55,970 nt of DNA from an uncultured Clostridia bacterium (GTDB lineage Bacteria; Bacillota; Clostridia; TANB77; CAG-508): positions 1 through 55,970 of the forward strand of contig CALXAV010000012.1 of NCBI GenBank assembly GCA_944386385.1, given 5' to 3'. The position numbers were made by a program, and so were the translations under genes. Below the pieces are notes generated by a model, which was not told the origin of the DNA, made no database searches, and saw nothing but the letters and a program-made list of their open reading frames with translations. Shown piece after piece: positions 8,139-16,987 of this stretch. How positions within the stretch are numbered: position 1 is the first letter of the stretch; each line of letters begins with the position of its first letter.

Positions 8139-8202
8139 TTATATTTCCCCTCCTTCCGGTCCATACAAAAAAGTATGTGGGATAACCCTTATAACGTTAT
8201 TT

Positions 8203-8232
8203 ATTATACCTTAAAATAGCATATTTTGTCAA
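8203..8232 (-). promoter_or_regulatory. rpsU promoter
   Basis: TTGACA (8227-8232) and TATAAT (8203-8208) are both exact consensus hexamers with an 18-nt spacer. The -35 box abuts the nrdG stop. The leader carries a small hairpin (CCATAC ... GTATGTGG, 8161-8180) just before the ribosome binding site. Confidence 0.85.
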
Positions 8233-8235
8233 TAG

Positions 8236-8757
8236 TTATAAGTCAAAAAGAACAGTCTTATTTTCTTTTAATGATTTTTTTACATCTATAATCCTTTGAT
8301 TACTAGAACCTCTAAATCTTAATTTGATATCTTTCTTATCTTCTTCGAACTTTCCATCTACTAAAACATCTATATATGATAAAAGCTCTGGCGTTTCTTC
8401 CCACTCTTTATACATTCTACCTAATATATCTTTTTCAAATGTATATCCTGAATAACACCAAATGTTTTTATCAGGGAATTTTTCTTTTACCTTTCTTAAC
8501 AATGGTAGTATTCCTTGTTGATTTACATGTTCTAATGGTTCTCCTCCAAGTAATGTTAACCCTGCTATATATGGGTGATTCATTAAATCTAATATTTTAT
8601 CTATTTCTCTTTCAGTAAATTCATTTCCATAGTGAAAATCCCATGCTTCTTCATTAAAACAACCTTTACAATGATGTGTACAACCACTTACAAATAAAGA
8701 TATTCTAACTCCTATTCCATTTGCTACATCTGCTTTTTTTATATCTGCATAATACAT
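8236..8757 (-). CDS. nrdG: Anaerobic ribonucleotide reductase activating protein (radical SAM)
   Basis: NrdG uses S-adenosylmethionine and a [4Fe-4S] cluster to install the glycyl radical on the class III reductase NrdD. The 173 residues show the cluster motif CTHHCKGC (CX3CX2C) near residues 26-33 and a GGEP-like LLGGEPL near residue 70. Length and the N-terminus MYYADIKKADVANGIG fit NrdG. NrdD is not in the window. nrdG is co-transcribed with the upstream J-domain gene (20-nt gap). Confidence 0.93.
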   Translation of the reverse strand: MYYADIKKADVANGIGVRISLFVSGCTHHCKGCFNEEAWDFHYGNEFTEREIDKILDLMNHPYIAGLTLLGGEPLEHVNQQGILPLLRKVKEKFPDKNIWCYSGYTFEKDILGRMYKEWEETPELLSYIDVLVDGKFEEDKKDIKLRFRGSSNQRIIDVKKSLKENKTVLFDL

Positions 8758-8777
8758 CTATTTTTCCTCTTTTCTTT

Positions 8778-9317
8778 TTAGAATGGTATTAAACTTCTCA
8801 TAAAACCATTTGTCGCTGGTATAAACCACAATACTACCCCCAGTACAACAACTATTATAAGTGTTATTATAGCTGCCATTTTATCTTCTTTTTTTATTTC
8901 ATGTGGTCCTTCATTTTTACCTCTTTTTCTAAAAATTTCTTTTACTAAATCTACCATAGACATAAAGGTTCCAACTTTATGTTGTTTTTGTTCTGTATTT
9001 TCTTTATCTTTTTTCTTTTGTTTTCTTTCTCCATTATTACTATTATTATTTTGAGTTTTAAATTGCTTATTTGTAACATTTGCATTATTAAATTGTTTCT
9101 CTTTTTCCAATTCCATATCATATTGTTCTCTTAAGAAATCACTAGAAAGTATATGGTAAGCTTCATTTAATTCTCTTGACTTACTTTCTGCATATATTCT
9201 TTCTTCCCCTTGATATAAATCTGGGTGATATTTTTTTATCAATACTCTATATGCTTTTTCTATTATTTCCTTTGATGCTTTAGGATTAACTTCTAATAAC
9301 TCATAATAATTTTTCAT
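8778..9317 (-). CDS. Membrane-anchored J-domain protein
   Basis: An N-terminal J domain (residues about 1-70) has the essential HPD tripeptide in KKYHPDLYQ, the part that stimulates a DnaK ATPase. A polar Asn/Lys/Gln-rich linker (about 75-120) and one C-terminal hydrophobic segment follow (AAIITLIIVVVLGVVLWFIP, about residues 148-167). It lacks the Gly/Phe, zinc-finger and substrate domains of true DnaJ, so it is a class-C co-chaperone held at the membrane. The job of such proteins is generally unknown. It starts an operon with nrdG. Confidence 0.85.
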   Translation of the reverse strand: MKNYYELLEVNPKASKEIIEKAYRVLIKKYHPDLYQGEERIYAESKSRELNEAYHILSSDFLREQYDMELEKEKQFNNANVTNKQFKTQNNNSNNGERKQKKKDKENTEQKQHKVGTFMSMVDLVKEIFRKRGKNEGPHEIKKEDKMAAIITLIIVVVLGVVLWFIPATNGFMRSLIPF

Positions 9318-9355
9318 ATGCTCTTTCTTTCACTTTCCTATTTATTTTTACAAAT

Positions 9356-9384
9356 ATTTTATACTAAAAAAAATAAAATATCAA
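9356..9384 (-). promoter_or_regulatory. Promoter of the J-domain/nrdG operon
   Basis: TTGATA (9379-9384) and TAAAAT (9356-9361) are separated by 17 nt, about 40 bp upstream of the start codon. Confidence 0.6.
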
Positions 9385-9411
9385 TAGAAATATATTATTT
9401 GTTATAAGATT

Positions 9412-9441
9412 AATGCCACATAGAATGTTCTATGCGGCATT
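9412..9441 (-). terminator. Hairpin after ftsH
   Basis: A 13-bp stem with one mismatch (9412-9424 with 9429-9441) begins 6 bases after the ftsH stop. The T-tract on the minus strand is weak, so termination may be leaky. Confidence 0.55.
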
Positions 9442-9447
9442 TTCTTA

Positions 9448-11256
9448 TTATTCATTAAATATCGCTTCAAATTCATCTGCTTCTATCTTCTCTTTTTCAA
9501 GTAATATTCCTGCAACTCTGTGTAATTTATCTACATTTTCAGATAAAATTTGTTTTGCTCTATTATATCCCTGGTCTACTATTTTCTTTGTTTCTTCATC
9601 AATTATAGCTGCTGTTTCTTCTGAATATTCTTTAGTATGACCAAAATCTCTTCCTAAGAACACTTCTTCTTGTCCCTGTCCTAATGTTAATGTTCCTATT
9701 TTCTCACTCATACCATATTTTGTAACCATACTTCTTGCAATTTTAGTTGCTCTTTCAATATCATTACTTGCACCTGTTGATATATCATTTAATATAAGAG
9801 CTTCTGCTACTCTACCACCAAGTAGTGATACAATATTTTCTTCCATCTCTGTTTTTGACATAAATGATTTATCTTCTGTTGGTCTATACATTGTATATCC
9901 ACCAGCCATACCTCTTGGTACTATTGATATTTGATGTACTGGGTCTTGTGATGGTAAGAAATGACTTACAACCGCATGACCTGCTTCATGATATGCAACT
10001 AATCTATTTTCTTTTTCACTTCTTACTTTTGTCTTTTTCTCTGGTCCCATTGTTACTTTAACCATCGCATCTTCTATTTCTTGCATTCCAATTTCGTTCA
10101 TATTTCTTCTTGCTGCAAGTAAAGCTGCTTCATTTAATACATTCTCTAAATCTGCTCCTGCAAATCCTGATGTATTTTTAGCAATTACTTTTAAGTCAAC
10201 ATCATCTGCAAGTCTTTTCTTTCTACTATGAACTTCTAATATTTGCTCTCTTGCTTTTACATCTGGCATTCCTACTACTATTTGTCTATCAAATCTTCCT
10301 GCTCTTAATAATGCTTTATCTAATACATCAGGTCTGTTTGTTGCTGCTAATACTATTACACCTTCATTTTCAGCAAATCCATCCATCTCTACTAATAATT
10401 GGTTTAATGTTTGTTCTCTTTCATCATGTCCTCCGCCAAGGCCTGCACCTCTTTGACGTCCTACAGCATCAATTTCATCTATAAATATAATACATGGTGC
10501 ATTTTTCTTAGCTTGATCAAATAAATCTCTTACTCTTGAAGCACCCACACCAACAAACATTTCAACAAAGTCTGAACCACTTATTATAAAGAATGGTACT
10601 CCTGCTTCTCCTGCTACAGCTTTAGCAAGTAATGTTTTACCAGTACCTGGTTGACCAACAAGTAATACTCCTTTTGGTATTCTTGCTCCCATGTCTGTAT
10701 ATTTTTTAGGGTTTTTCAAAAATTCTACTATTTCTTCTAATTCTTCTTTCTCTTCATCTACACCTGCTACATCTTCAAATGTTATTCTATTTTTATCAGC
10801 TGGTGTCATCATTCTAGCTTTGCTCTTTCCAAAAGACATTGTCTTTCCACCAGCATTACCGTTTGCTGTACCACCCATCATCAAGAACCAGAATATAAAG
10901 AATATTATAAGTAACCCGAATGGTGTAAGCAAACTAAGTACTGTAACAAATATTGATTGTGATTTTTCCTCTAAAGTAAATGCTCCTTCTTTTAAATATT
11001 CTTCTGCATAATTCATAAAGTTCCCCATATCAGGAATATTAACTTCTTTTTTTGCTCTATCATCTTTTAATGTTACTGTTGCTGTTGTTCCATTTGATTC
11101 TATCTCTATATCTTCAACATTTCCATTATTAATATTTGTTATTAATTCTGAATACTTCAATTTTGCATCACTATTTTCAACTATTGATGATAGTACTACA
11201 ATAAAAATAACCCCTATTATTAACCACATTGCTAATGTTTTAATTCCATTTTTCAA
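9448..11256 (-). CDS. ftsH: ATP-dependent zinc metalloprotease FtsH
   Basis: This membrane AAA+ protease degrades misassembled membrane proteins and short-lived regulators. TM1 is at about residues 7-26 and TM2 at about 106-128, flanking an extracytoplasmic domain. Walker A GQPGTGKT is at about 200-207, followed by Walker [13 protein letters not shown] and the second region of homology. The zinc motif HEAGH is near residue 423. The start chosen is TTG at 11256: GGAGG lies 7 nt upstream, and translation then begins [10 protein letters not shown] as in the family. The longer open frame to 11364 runs across the promoter and is not credible. The gene gives 602 residues. tilS lies upstream as in other Firmicutes, but hpt, usually between them, is absent. 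Confidence 0.96.
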   Translation of the reverse strand: MKNGIKTLAMWLIIGVIFIVVLSSIVENSDAKLKYSELITNINNGNVEDIEIESNGTTATVTLKDDRAKKEVNIPDMGNFMNYAEEYLKEGAFTLEEKSQSIFVTVLSLLTPFGLLIIFFIFWFLMMGGTANGNAGGKTMSFGKSKARMMTPADKNRITFEDVAGVDEEKEELEEIVEFLKNPKKYTDMGARIPKGVLLVGQPGTGKTLLAKAVAGEAGVPFFIISGSDFVEMFVGVGASRVRDLFDQAKKNAPCIIFIDEIDAVGRQRGAGLGGGHDEREQTLNQLLVEMDGFAENEGVIVLAATNRPDVLDKALLRAGRFDRQIVVGMPDVKAREQILEVHSRKKRLADDVDLKVIAKNTSGFAGADLENVLNEAALLAARRNMNEIGMQEIEDAMVKVTMGPEKKTKVRSEKENRLVAYHEAGHAVVSHFLPSQDPVHQISIVPRGMAGGYTMYRPTEDKSFMSKTEMEENIVSLLGGRVAEALILNDISTGASNDIERATKIARSMVTKYGMSEKIGTLTLGQGQEEVFLGRDFGHTKEYSEETAAIIDEETKKIVDQGYNRAKQILSENVDKLHRVAGILLEKEKIEADEFEAIFNE

Positions 11257-11299
11257 AATAATTCCTCCTCTTGTTTTACTTTTGCATTTATCATATTGT

Positions 11300-11328
11300 T
11301 TTATAACATATATTTTTTCCTTTGTAAA
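11300..11328 (-). promoter_or_regulatory. ftsH promoter
   Basis: TTTACA (11323-11328), a 17-nt spacer and TATAAA (11300-11305) lie 44 bp upstream of the TTG start. The promoter falls inside the longer alternative reading frame, which supports the short start. Confidence 0.7.
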
Positions 11329-11389
11329 CAGTTTTTTTATGACGATTTTATTACAAACAAGCATGTTTCACAAGATTTGCTACGGCTAC

Positions 11390-12376
11390 TTAATTTTCCC
11401 TTATAAAATAAATTTTGTGATTTTTTACTAAAACTTTTATATTTTTATTTGGAGTCAGATATTTATTACCTATATTGTTTTCACAAAGTTTAATTATATC
11501 ATCTATATGTACTTTGGATATCTCTTTACTTGTTCCAAATAGTCTTGTTATAGTATATAAGATAACCCTTGATTTTATTACTTTTTCCTGTTTATTAAAG
11601 CTTTTTAAATCAAGAATTATTTCTTTTTCGTTTTCACTATCCAATAATCCTTTATATACTTTTTCTACTTGTTTTTCTACATAATTTTCTTCATCTATTA
11701 CAAGCTCTGATAATCTATTTAAAGTTTCTATAATATTAGGATTAAATTCCTTCTTTACATACGGAATAACAATATTCCTGATTTTATTTCTTGTATATGT
11801 ATTTTCAAAATTAGTTTTATCTATTCTTGGATTTAATTTTTCTTTCTCACAATAATCTTCAATTTCAAATCTCTCACATTCTATTAAAGGTCTAATATAT
11901 TTTCCTCTTTTAGGTTCTATTCCTTTTAATCCTGTTATTCCGCTTCCTCTCATAATATTCATAATCATTGTTTCTGCTTTATCATTTTTATTATGTGCTA
12001 TTGCTATTTTATTTGAACTTGTTTCTTCTAAAATTTCATCAAAAAACTTATATCTTACATATCTTCCAGCTTCTTCAGTTCCTACTTTATTATTATTAGC
12101 AAGTTTTTGTACATCTATACTTTTTGAATAAAAATCTATTCCATTTTGCATACAATATTTTTTCACATATTCTTCATCTTCTTTTGCTTCTTTTCTAATC
12201 ATATGATTTACATGTGCCACACAAAAACTAAAGTCTATAACACATTCATTTTTTAATTCATTTAATATATTAAGCATAGATATTGAGTCTGGTCCACCAG
12301 ATACTGCTAACACTAACTTATCTCCATCTTCTATTAGATTATATTTTTTTATTGTCTCTAAAACTTTTTCTTTCAT
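11390..12376 (-). CDS. tilS: tRNA(Ile) lysidine synthase
   Basis: TilS attaches lysine to C34 of tRNA(Ile) with anticodon CAU, so that AUA codons are read as isoleucine. The PP-loop SGGPDS is near residue 26, and the lysidine-synthase motifs RYVRYKFFDEIL, HNKNDKAETMIMNIMRGSG and RNKIRN follow. At 328 residues it lacks the full C-terminal substrate domain of the E. coli/Bacillus enzyme and resembles the compact forms. It has its own promoter and lies directly upstream of ftsH, the conserved neighbour. Confidence 0.93.
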   Translation of the reverse strand: MKEKVLETIKKYNLIEDGDKLVLAVSGGPDSISMLNILNELKNECVIDFSFCVAHVNHMIRKEAKEDEEYVKKYCMQNGIDFYSKSIDVQKLANNNKVGTEEAGRYVRYKFFDEILEETSSNKIAIAHNKNDKAETMIMNIMRGSGITGLKGIEPKRGKYIRPLIECERFEIEDYCEKEKLNPRIDKTNFENTYTRNKIRNIVIPYVKKEFNPNIIETLNRLSELVIDEENYVEKQVEKVYKGLLDSENEKEIILDLKSFNKQEKVIKSRVILYTITRLFGTSKEISKVHIDDIIKLCENNIGNKYLTPNKNIKVLVKNHKIYFIREN

Positions 12377-12400
12377 TTCTTCTTCCTTCTTTTAAAAAAT

Positions 12401-12433
12401 AAAATAAGTAATATCTTAAATATTACTTATTTT
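12401..12433 (-). terminator. Hairpin terminator/leader hairpin between Rpn gene and tilS
   Basis: A perfect 13-bp stem (12401-12413 with 12421-12433) and a 7-nt loop are followed by a T-rich tract on the minus strand. It can end the Rpn transcript. Because it overlaps the tilS -10 box, most of it also lies at the very 5' end of the tilS transcript. Confidence 0.7.
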
Positions 12434-12457
12434 ACTATATTTCCATCTATTTTTCAA
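12429..12457 (-). promoter_or_regulatory. tilS promoter
   Basis: TTGAAA (12452-12457) and TAAAAT (12429-12434) are separated by exactly 17 nt. The -10 box forms the edge of the hairpin at 12401-12433. Confidence 0.6.
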
Positions 12458-12493
12458 GTATCACAATTTTCATCTTTCCTTTTCCATTTCTTC

Positions 12494-13444
12494 TTACTTC
12501 CCTACTTTTTCTTTTAGTTCTTTTAGTTCACTTTCATTAAGTTCTGCCATTTTTCCTACTTGGTCTATACTATATCCCATTGTTAGTAAATTTTTAGCCA
12601 CACTTATCTTGCCTTCTTTTCTACCTTCTCTTCTTCCTTTCCTTCTTACTCCTTCTATTTCATTCCTTATTGTTCTTGTTATTGCTAATTCCATTTCTTT
12701 CTCACTTCCTTTCTCTTTCCTTACTTTTCTATACTTTTCTAAAATCTTTTTCACTTTTTCCTCTTCTAGGTCATTAACCAGAATATTTTTTATTATATTT
12801 TCTATATATTTTAAGCCATCTTCATCTAAATATTTTACCATTTTAATTAATGTCTTTACTAATTCGTCCGTTTTCCTTACTTTCTCTATTAGCATTACTT
12901 TACTAATTAGTCCTTTGTCTTTTAACAATTCTTCTTCTGTACATTTATTTACATCTAGTACAGAATAATTTCCTAATGTTTTATTATCTCCAAGTACTAC
13001 CCTTGCTCCATCTTCCAATTTATATTGTATATTTCTTATATACAATTCAGCATTCCATTCTTTTCTTCCTGTATATAATACTATTCCAATAACTAGAGCT
13101 TCTTTATTATCTTTTGTATTTTTATAACTTTCACAACTCCTCATTACTTCTATTTGATAATTTGACATTCTATATGGCATTCTAAAATCAACCACACTTT
13201 GGTGTTCTATTACCAAAAATACTCTCTCATTCTTTTTCTTATATACACAATCTGCTTCTTTGTATTTATACCCACTTGTTACAAAACTATTTGTGTATCT
13301 TTGTATTTCATTTGATTTTAAATTTAATTTTAAAACTTTATTTATTATATGAACTGCTTCATTTACATCACAGAATAAGTCTTTGAACACTTTATCATGC
13401 TCATTTTCAATTCTATTAAATTTTTCTGCATTTTGTTCCGTCAA
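12494..13444 (-). CDS. Rpn-family PD-(D/E)XK nuclease/transposase-like protein
   Basis: The 316-residue protein resembles the Rpn (recombination-promoting nuclease)/transposase_31 group. HDKVFKDLF near residue 17 opens the domain. EADCVYKKKNERVFLVIEHQS (residues about 63-83) supplies the acidic and E-x-Q core of a PD-(D/E)XK fold. The Arg/Lys/Glu-rich tail GRREGRKEGK followed by a helix-turn-helix-like AKNLLTMGYSIDQVGKMAEL is typical. It starts at TTG: GGAGG is 7 nt upstream and no ATG exists nearby. It has its own promoter and terminator. Rpn proteins cut DNA and promote RecA-independent recombination in E. coli; the role in Clostridia is unknown. Two related loci lie at 31859-33021. Confidence 0.82.
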   Translation of the reverse strand: MTEQNAEKFNRIENEHDKVFKDLFCDVNEAVHIINKVLKLNLKSNEIQRYTNSFVTSGYKYKEADCVYKKKNERVFLVIEHQSVVDFRMPYRMSNYQIEVMRSCESYKNTKDNKEALVIGIVLYTGRKEWNAELYIRNIQYKLEDGARVVLGDNKTLGNYSVLDVNKCTEEELLKDKGLISKVMLIEKVRKTDELVKTLIKMVKYLDEDGLKYIENIIKNILVNDLEEEKVKKILEKYRKVRKEKGSEKEMELAITRTIRNEIEGVRRKGRREGRKEGKISVAKNLLTMGYSIDQVGKMAELNESELKELKEKVGK

Positions 13445-13458
13445 CTATCTTCCTCCTT

Positions 13459-13487
13459 ATTATAGTATCTTGTAATTCATAAATCAA
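13459..13487 (-). promoter_or_regulatory. Promoter of the Rpn gene
   Basis: TTGATT (13482-13487), 17 nt, then TATAAT (13459-13464). The transcript would start just before the AAGGAGG ribosome binding site. Confidence 0.65.
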
Positions 13488-13758
13488 ATTTAATTTTGTA
13501 GTAAATCAAGAGATAAAAGTATTAATACTCATTTTTTCTTCATTTTTCTAATTTTTTCTTTGATTTTATTTTTTGTGAATTTTTTCGATAAAAAACTTTG
13601 AATAAATCTCTATATATAATTTGAAAAGAAATATATATTAAAAATTATTAGTCGACTAAATCTAAGCAAAACTATAACACATTCTATCTAATTTTGCAAC
13701 TCTTTACCAAAAGAAACTTAAACTTTTCATCGCAAATTTCGACAAAAAAACACAAAAA
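13488..13758. other. Gene-free AT-rich stretch between the Rpn promoter and the dnaB terminator
   Basis: No reading frame is credible. The notable element is a 30-bp block at 13721-13750 that recurs with one change at 33245-33274 and contains TTCGACA, a match to the Spo0A box (TGTCGAA on the minus strand). The remainder is low-complexity A/T. Confidence 0.6.
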
Positions 13759-13789
13759 AATTCAGGGAAGATTTAATCTCCTCTGAATT
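13759..13789 (-). terminator. rplI-dnaB terminator
   Basis: The stem AATTCAG/CTGAATT extends inward with further pairs and is followed by seven T on the minus strand. The right arm contains the first two bases of the dnaB stop codon complement. Confidence 0.75.
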
Positions 13790-15122
13790 AATTATCAAAA
13801 CCTTTTGCAATATTAACAAATTTTGTATAACTTCCAAGCCATAGAAGTTCTACTGTTCCTGTTGATCCACCTCTATGTTTTGCAATTATAACTTCTGCTA
13901 CCCCTTTCTTTTCTGTGTCTGGATTATAATAATCATCTCTATATAAAAACATTACAATATCAGCATCTTGTTCTATCGCTCCAGACTCTCTTAAGTCTGA
14001 AAGCATTGGTCTGTGGTCTGGTCTTTGTTCCGCAGCTCTTGATAGCTGTGATAATGCTATTACAGGGACATCTAATTCTTTTGCAAGAATTTTTAATGAA
14101 CGACTTATTTCTGAAATTTCTTGTTCACGGCTTCCATTTCTTTTTCCAGTTCCTTGTATTAATTGTAAGTAGTCTATTACCACTAGCCCTATGTTTTTCT
14201 CTATTTTTAATTTTCTACATTTTGCTCTTATTTCCATTATATTTATACCTGGTGTATCATCTATATACATCTCTGCTTCTGATAAAGGTCCTATTGTTCC
14301 TGCAAGTTTAGCCCAGTCATCTTCTTCTAACTTACCTGTTCTTACTTTATTACTATCTACCATAGATTCAGAACATAAAATTCTGTTTACCAATTGTTCT
14401 TTTGACATCTCTAAACTAAATACCGCTACTGGCACATTAGCTCTTAGTGCTGCATTTGTTGCTATATTTAATGCAAATGCTGTTTTACCCATAGCAGGTC
14501 TTGCAGCAATTAATATTAATTCAGAACCATGAAAACCAGCTGTTCTATAATCTAAGTCTGTAAAACCTGAAGGCACCCCTGTTATATGTTGTTTTCTATT
14601 ATATAATTCTTCTAGTTTTGTAAAGCTTTCTACTAAAACATCTTTTAATGGACTATAACCTTTTTGGTCTTTATCTTGCATAATATTAAATATTTTCTTT
14701 TCTGCACCTTCCATTATATCGTCGACTTCTTCTGTTGGGTTATATCCTAATTCTATTATTTCATTTGCTGTTTTTATTAGTTTTCTTAAAGATGATTTTT
14801 CTTCTACTATTTTTATATACTTCATAGCATTTGCAGTTGTTGGTACTTTTTCTGGTAATTCTGCTAAGTATTCCAAACCTCCTACATTATCTATCATTCC
14901 CATTGACTCTAGTTCTGACCTTACTGTTATAATGTCGATTGGTTCTGAACGATTATATAAATTTAAAATAGCCTCATATATTGTTTTATTATCTTCTCTA
15001 TAAAAGTCATCTGGCTTTAATACCTCAATTGCAGAAATTACAGCATCTTTATCTGTTAACATACTACCAATAATTGCTTGCTCTGCTTCTATATCATGTG
15101 GTGGTACTTTACCTAATTCCAT
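13788..15122 (-). CDS. dnaB: Replicative DNA helicase
   Basis: This is the hexameric RecA-type helicase that unwinds DNA at the replication fork (named dnaC in Bacillus subtilis). The 444 residues comprise the N-terminal primase-interacting domain (PHDIEAEQAIIGSML at residues 8-22), a linker, and the C-terminal ATPase with Walker A ARPAMGKT near 207-214 and Walker B VVIDYLQLIQG near 315-325. AGGAG precedes the ATG. It follows rplI by 11 nt, the standard Firmicute arrangement. Confidence 0.97.
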   Translation of the reverse strand: MELGKVPPHDIEAEQAIIGSMLTDKDAVISAIEVLKPDDFYREDNKTIYEAILNLYNRSEPIDIITVRSELESMGMIDNVGGLEYLAELPEKVPTTANAMKYIKIVEEKSSLRKLIKTANEIIELGYNPTEEVDDIMEGAEKKIFNIMQDKDQKGYSPLKDVLVESFTKLEELYNRKQHITGVPSGFTDLDYRTAGFHGSELILIAARPAMGKTAFALNIATNAALRANVPVAVFSLEMSKEQLVNRILCSESMVDSNKVRTGKLEEDDWAKLAGTIGPLSEAEMYIDDTPGINIMEIRAKCRKLKIEKNIGLVVIDYLQLIQGTGKRNGSREQEISEISRSLKILAKELDVPVIALSQLSRAAEQRPDHRPMLSDLRESGAIEQDADIVMFLYRDDYYNPDTEKKGVAEVIIAKHRGGSTGTVELLWLGSYTKFVNIAKGFDN

Positions 15123-15133
15123 TATTTCAACTC

Positions 15134-15580
15134 CTATTTACTAATTACATCTACTTTTAAGTTTCCAATAACTCCATCATATAGTTTTATTGTAACTGTT
15201 CTTAATCCTAATGTTTTTATTGTTTCTTTTAAGTCTATTTTCTTTTTATCTACTTCTATACCATAATTTGATTTTAATAAGTCTGCTATTTCTTTTGCTG
15301 ATACTCCACCAAATATCTTTCCATTTTCTCCTGCTTTTACTGGTACTTTTAATTGTATTCCAGCAAGCCTCTCAGCAACTTTTTTTGCTTCTTCTTTTTC
15401 TTGTTCTTTTCTATATGCTTTTGAATCTTCTTTTGCTTTTAGCTTACTCATATTTTCATTAGTTGCTTCTACTGCTAATCCTTTTGGTAACAAATAATTT
15501 CTTGCATACCCATCTGATGCATTTATTACTTCATCTTTTTTTCCTACACCTTTTATATCTGCTTTTAATATTACTTTCAT
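15134..15580 (-). CDS. rplI: 50S ribosomal protein L9
   Basis: The 148-residue two-domain protein has the diagnostic N-terminus MKVILKADIKGVGKKDEV and GYARNYLLPKGLA. A long charged connecting helix (residues about 42-75) and a C-terminal domain with GKIFGGVSAKEIA follow. L9 bridges the L1 region of the large subunit and affects frame maintenance. It is first in the rplI-dnaB operon, with its own promoter. The usual upstream neighbour gdpP is present but separated by a surface-protein gene and its terminator. Confidence 0.97.
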   Translation of the reverse strand: MKVILKADIKGVGKKDEVINASDGYARNYLLPKGLAVEATNENMSKLKAKEDSKAYRKEQEKEEAKKVAERLAGIQLKVPVKAGENGKIFGGVSAKEIADLLKSNYGIEVDKKKIDLKETIKTLGLRTVTIKLYDGVIGNLKVDVISK

Positions 15581-15604
15581 ACTATCACGCCTTTCTAAGA
15601 CAAT

Positions 15605-15633
15605 ATTTTACTCTATTTTATCATTTTTTTCAA
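15605..15633 (-). promoter_or_regulatory. rplI-dnaB promoter
   Basis: TTGAAA (15628-15633), 17 nt, TAAAAT (15605-15610). It lies between the terminator at 15663-15708 and the rplI start. Confidence 0.7.
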
Positions 15634-15662
15634 GGAATTAAATGAAATTTATTCTAAAACAA

Positions 15663-15708
15663 AAAATCAGAAAGCTAATTCCAATCAAACGAAATACTTT
15701 CTGATTTT
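15663..15708 (-). terminator. Terminator of the gdpP/FGE-like operon
   Basis: A perfect 12-bp stem AAAATCAGAAAG/CTTTCTGATTTT is followed by TTGTTTT on the minus strand. It separates the FGE-like gene from rplI. Confidence 0.8.
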
Positions 15709-15817
15709 CGTAGTCATTTATTAAATTTTTTCAACCTTAGAAGTTAAATTTTTATACTTGCTTCAATTTAGCAAACTCTTTTCTTACTATTTATAACATA
15801 CAGCTTGGCTTTCAATT

Positions 15818-16972
15818 CTACAAGAATAAAGTTAATCGGAAACCGATGTGAGGACCACTATAGTCTGGGGCGCAGTTGTAACGGTAACTACAAGGACAAA
15901 CAGAGCCAGTATCACCATAATGAGCTCCTCGAACAAGAGTTCTGGCAGTAGAATACGCTTCCATTGTCCATTCCCATGCATTTCCAGCTAAATCATATAT
16001 ATGTTTCATTTGATAAGTATCTACTGCTCCTGTTTTTGCTGGATTATTTGTATCATCGTTATCATAATAATTTCCTTTTCCAGTACTATCTGTTAACCAG
16101 CCTTGCTCTTCTTCTGTTCCCTCTGATAGCCATCTCATTACTGCATCCCATTGTACCCCATAAACTAATGTACTTGTTACATTTGTATGATTTGTTTCGC
16201 TACTGAAGTTTCTTGCTTTTTCTACTGCTCCTCCTATTTCTGCTGTTTCTGTTTCCATTGTTCCATCATTATTCCAACCTATATAATTATATACAAATTT
16301 ATTCTTTTTACTTACTACAGCATCTTCTATTGTTGATTCTTCATTTCTTTCTGTTTCTGTTCCTGCTTCATATCTTCCAATATAAAATCCTTTATTATCC
16401 CTTACACTATTATACATTTTTTCTGCTTCTGTTCCATTTGCTACTCCGTCACCTGCTGGTTCATAATATAATTCACTTGTAAGTTCTGTACTTATAAAAG
16501 AGCTATCAGAAATTCCTTGAATTCCAAAGTCATGTCTCTTAAATTCTGAAAAATTTGTTACTGGTACCCATACAAATTGGTTTCCTTCCGCTACCGTTTC
16601 TTGTCCTTCAATTTCTGTATCATTTGAATTATCTGATATTACTAAACCTTCTGATATATCATCTAATCCTGGTACTATTTCAAAGCCAGCTGGTATAATT
16701 GCTATATCTCCATCATCATCTTTGTAAGTTTCATTCTTTTGTGCTATTTGCCCTGAACCAAAGGGTTCATTTTCATAATAAACTTGATTCATTGCATCTG
16801 CTGATTGATTATATTCTTCTTGTATTTTATTTAATTCAGCTGCTTGAGAATTGCTTTTGTTCATCATAGAAAAATAGAAAATAAAAACAATTCCTACAAT
16901 AAGCAACATAGTTGAAAGCACAAATACTGTAATAGAACCTCTTTCACTTTTTTTAAATCTTTCTAAAACCAT
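15818..16972 (-). CDS. Membrane-anchored FGE-sulfatase (SUMF1)-domain surface protein
   Basis: The 384-residue protein has a short basic N-terminus and one membrane segment (GSITVFVLSTMLLIVGIVFI, about residues 12-31), then a coiled stretch and a C-terminal formylglycine-generating-enzyme fold. The fold is recognised by DLAGNAWEWTMEAYS, a VRGAHYG segment and the terminal GPHIGFRLTLFL. True FGE makes formylglycine on sulfatases using cysteines in this last block. Here C359, C361 and C367 fall in that block but with a different spacing, so activity is uncertain; many bacterial members are binding or structural modules. It starts 15 nt after the gdpP stop with GAGGAG, so it is co-transcribed with gdpP, where rplI normally follows directly. 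Confidence 0.8.
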   Translation of the reverse strand: MVLERFKKSERGSITVFVLSTMLLIVGIVFIFYFSMMNKSNSQAAELNKIQEEYNQSADAMNQVYYENEPFGSGQIAQKNETYKDDDGDIAIIPAGFEIVPGLDDISEGLVISDNSNDTEIEGQETVAEGNQFVWVPVTNFSEFKRHDFGIQGISDSSFISTELTSELYYEPAGDGVANGTEAEKMYNSVRDNKGFYIGRYEAGTETERNEESTIEDAVVSKKNKFVYNYIGWNNDGTMETETAEIGGAVEKARNFSSETNHTNVTSTLVYGVQWDAVMRWLSEGTEEEQGWLTDSTGKGNYYDNDDTNNPAKTGAVDTYQMKHIYDLAGNAWEWTMEAYSTARTLVRGAHYGDTGSVCPCSYRYNCAPDYSGPHIGFRLTLFL

Positions 16973-16987
16973 AATCTTTCTCCTCTA

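Noticed and set aside
11257-11364. N-terminal extension of ftsH
   Set aside because: It crosses a good promoter (TTTACA/TATAAA) and the AGGAGG site, and the extra residues match no FtsH N-terminus.
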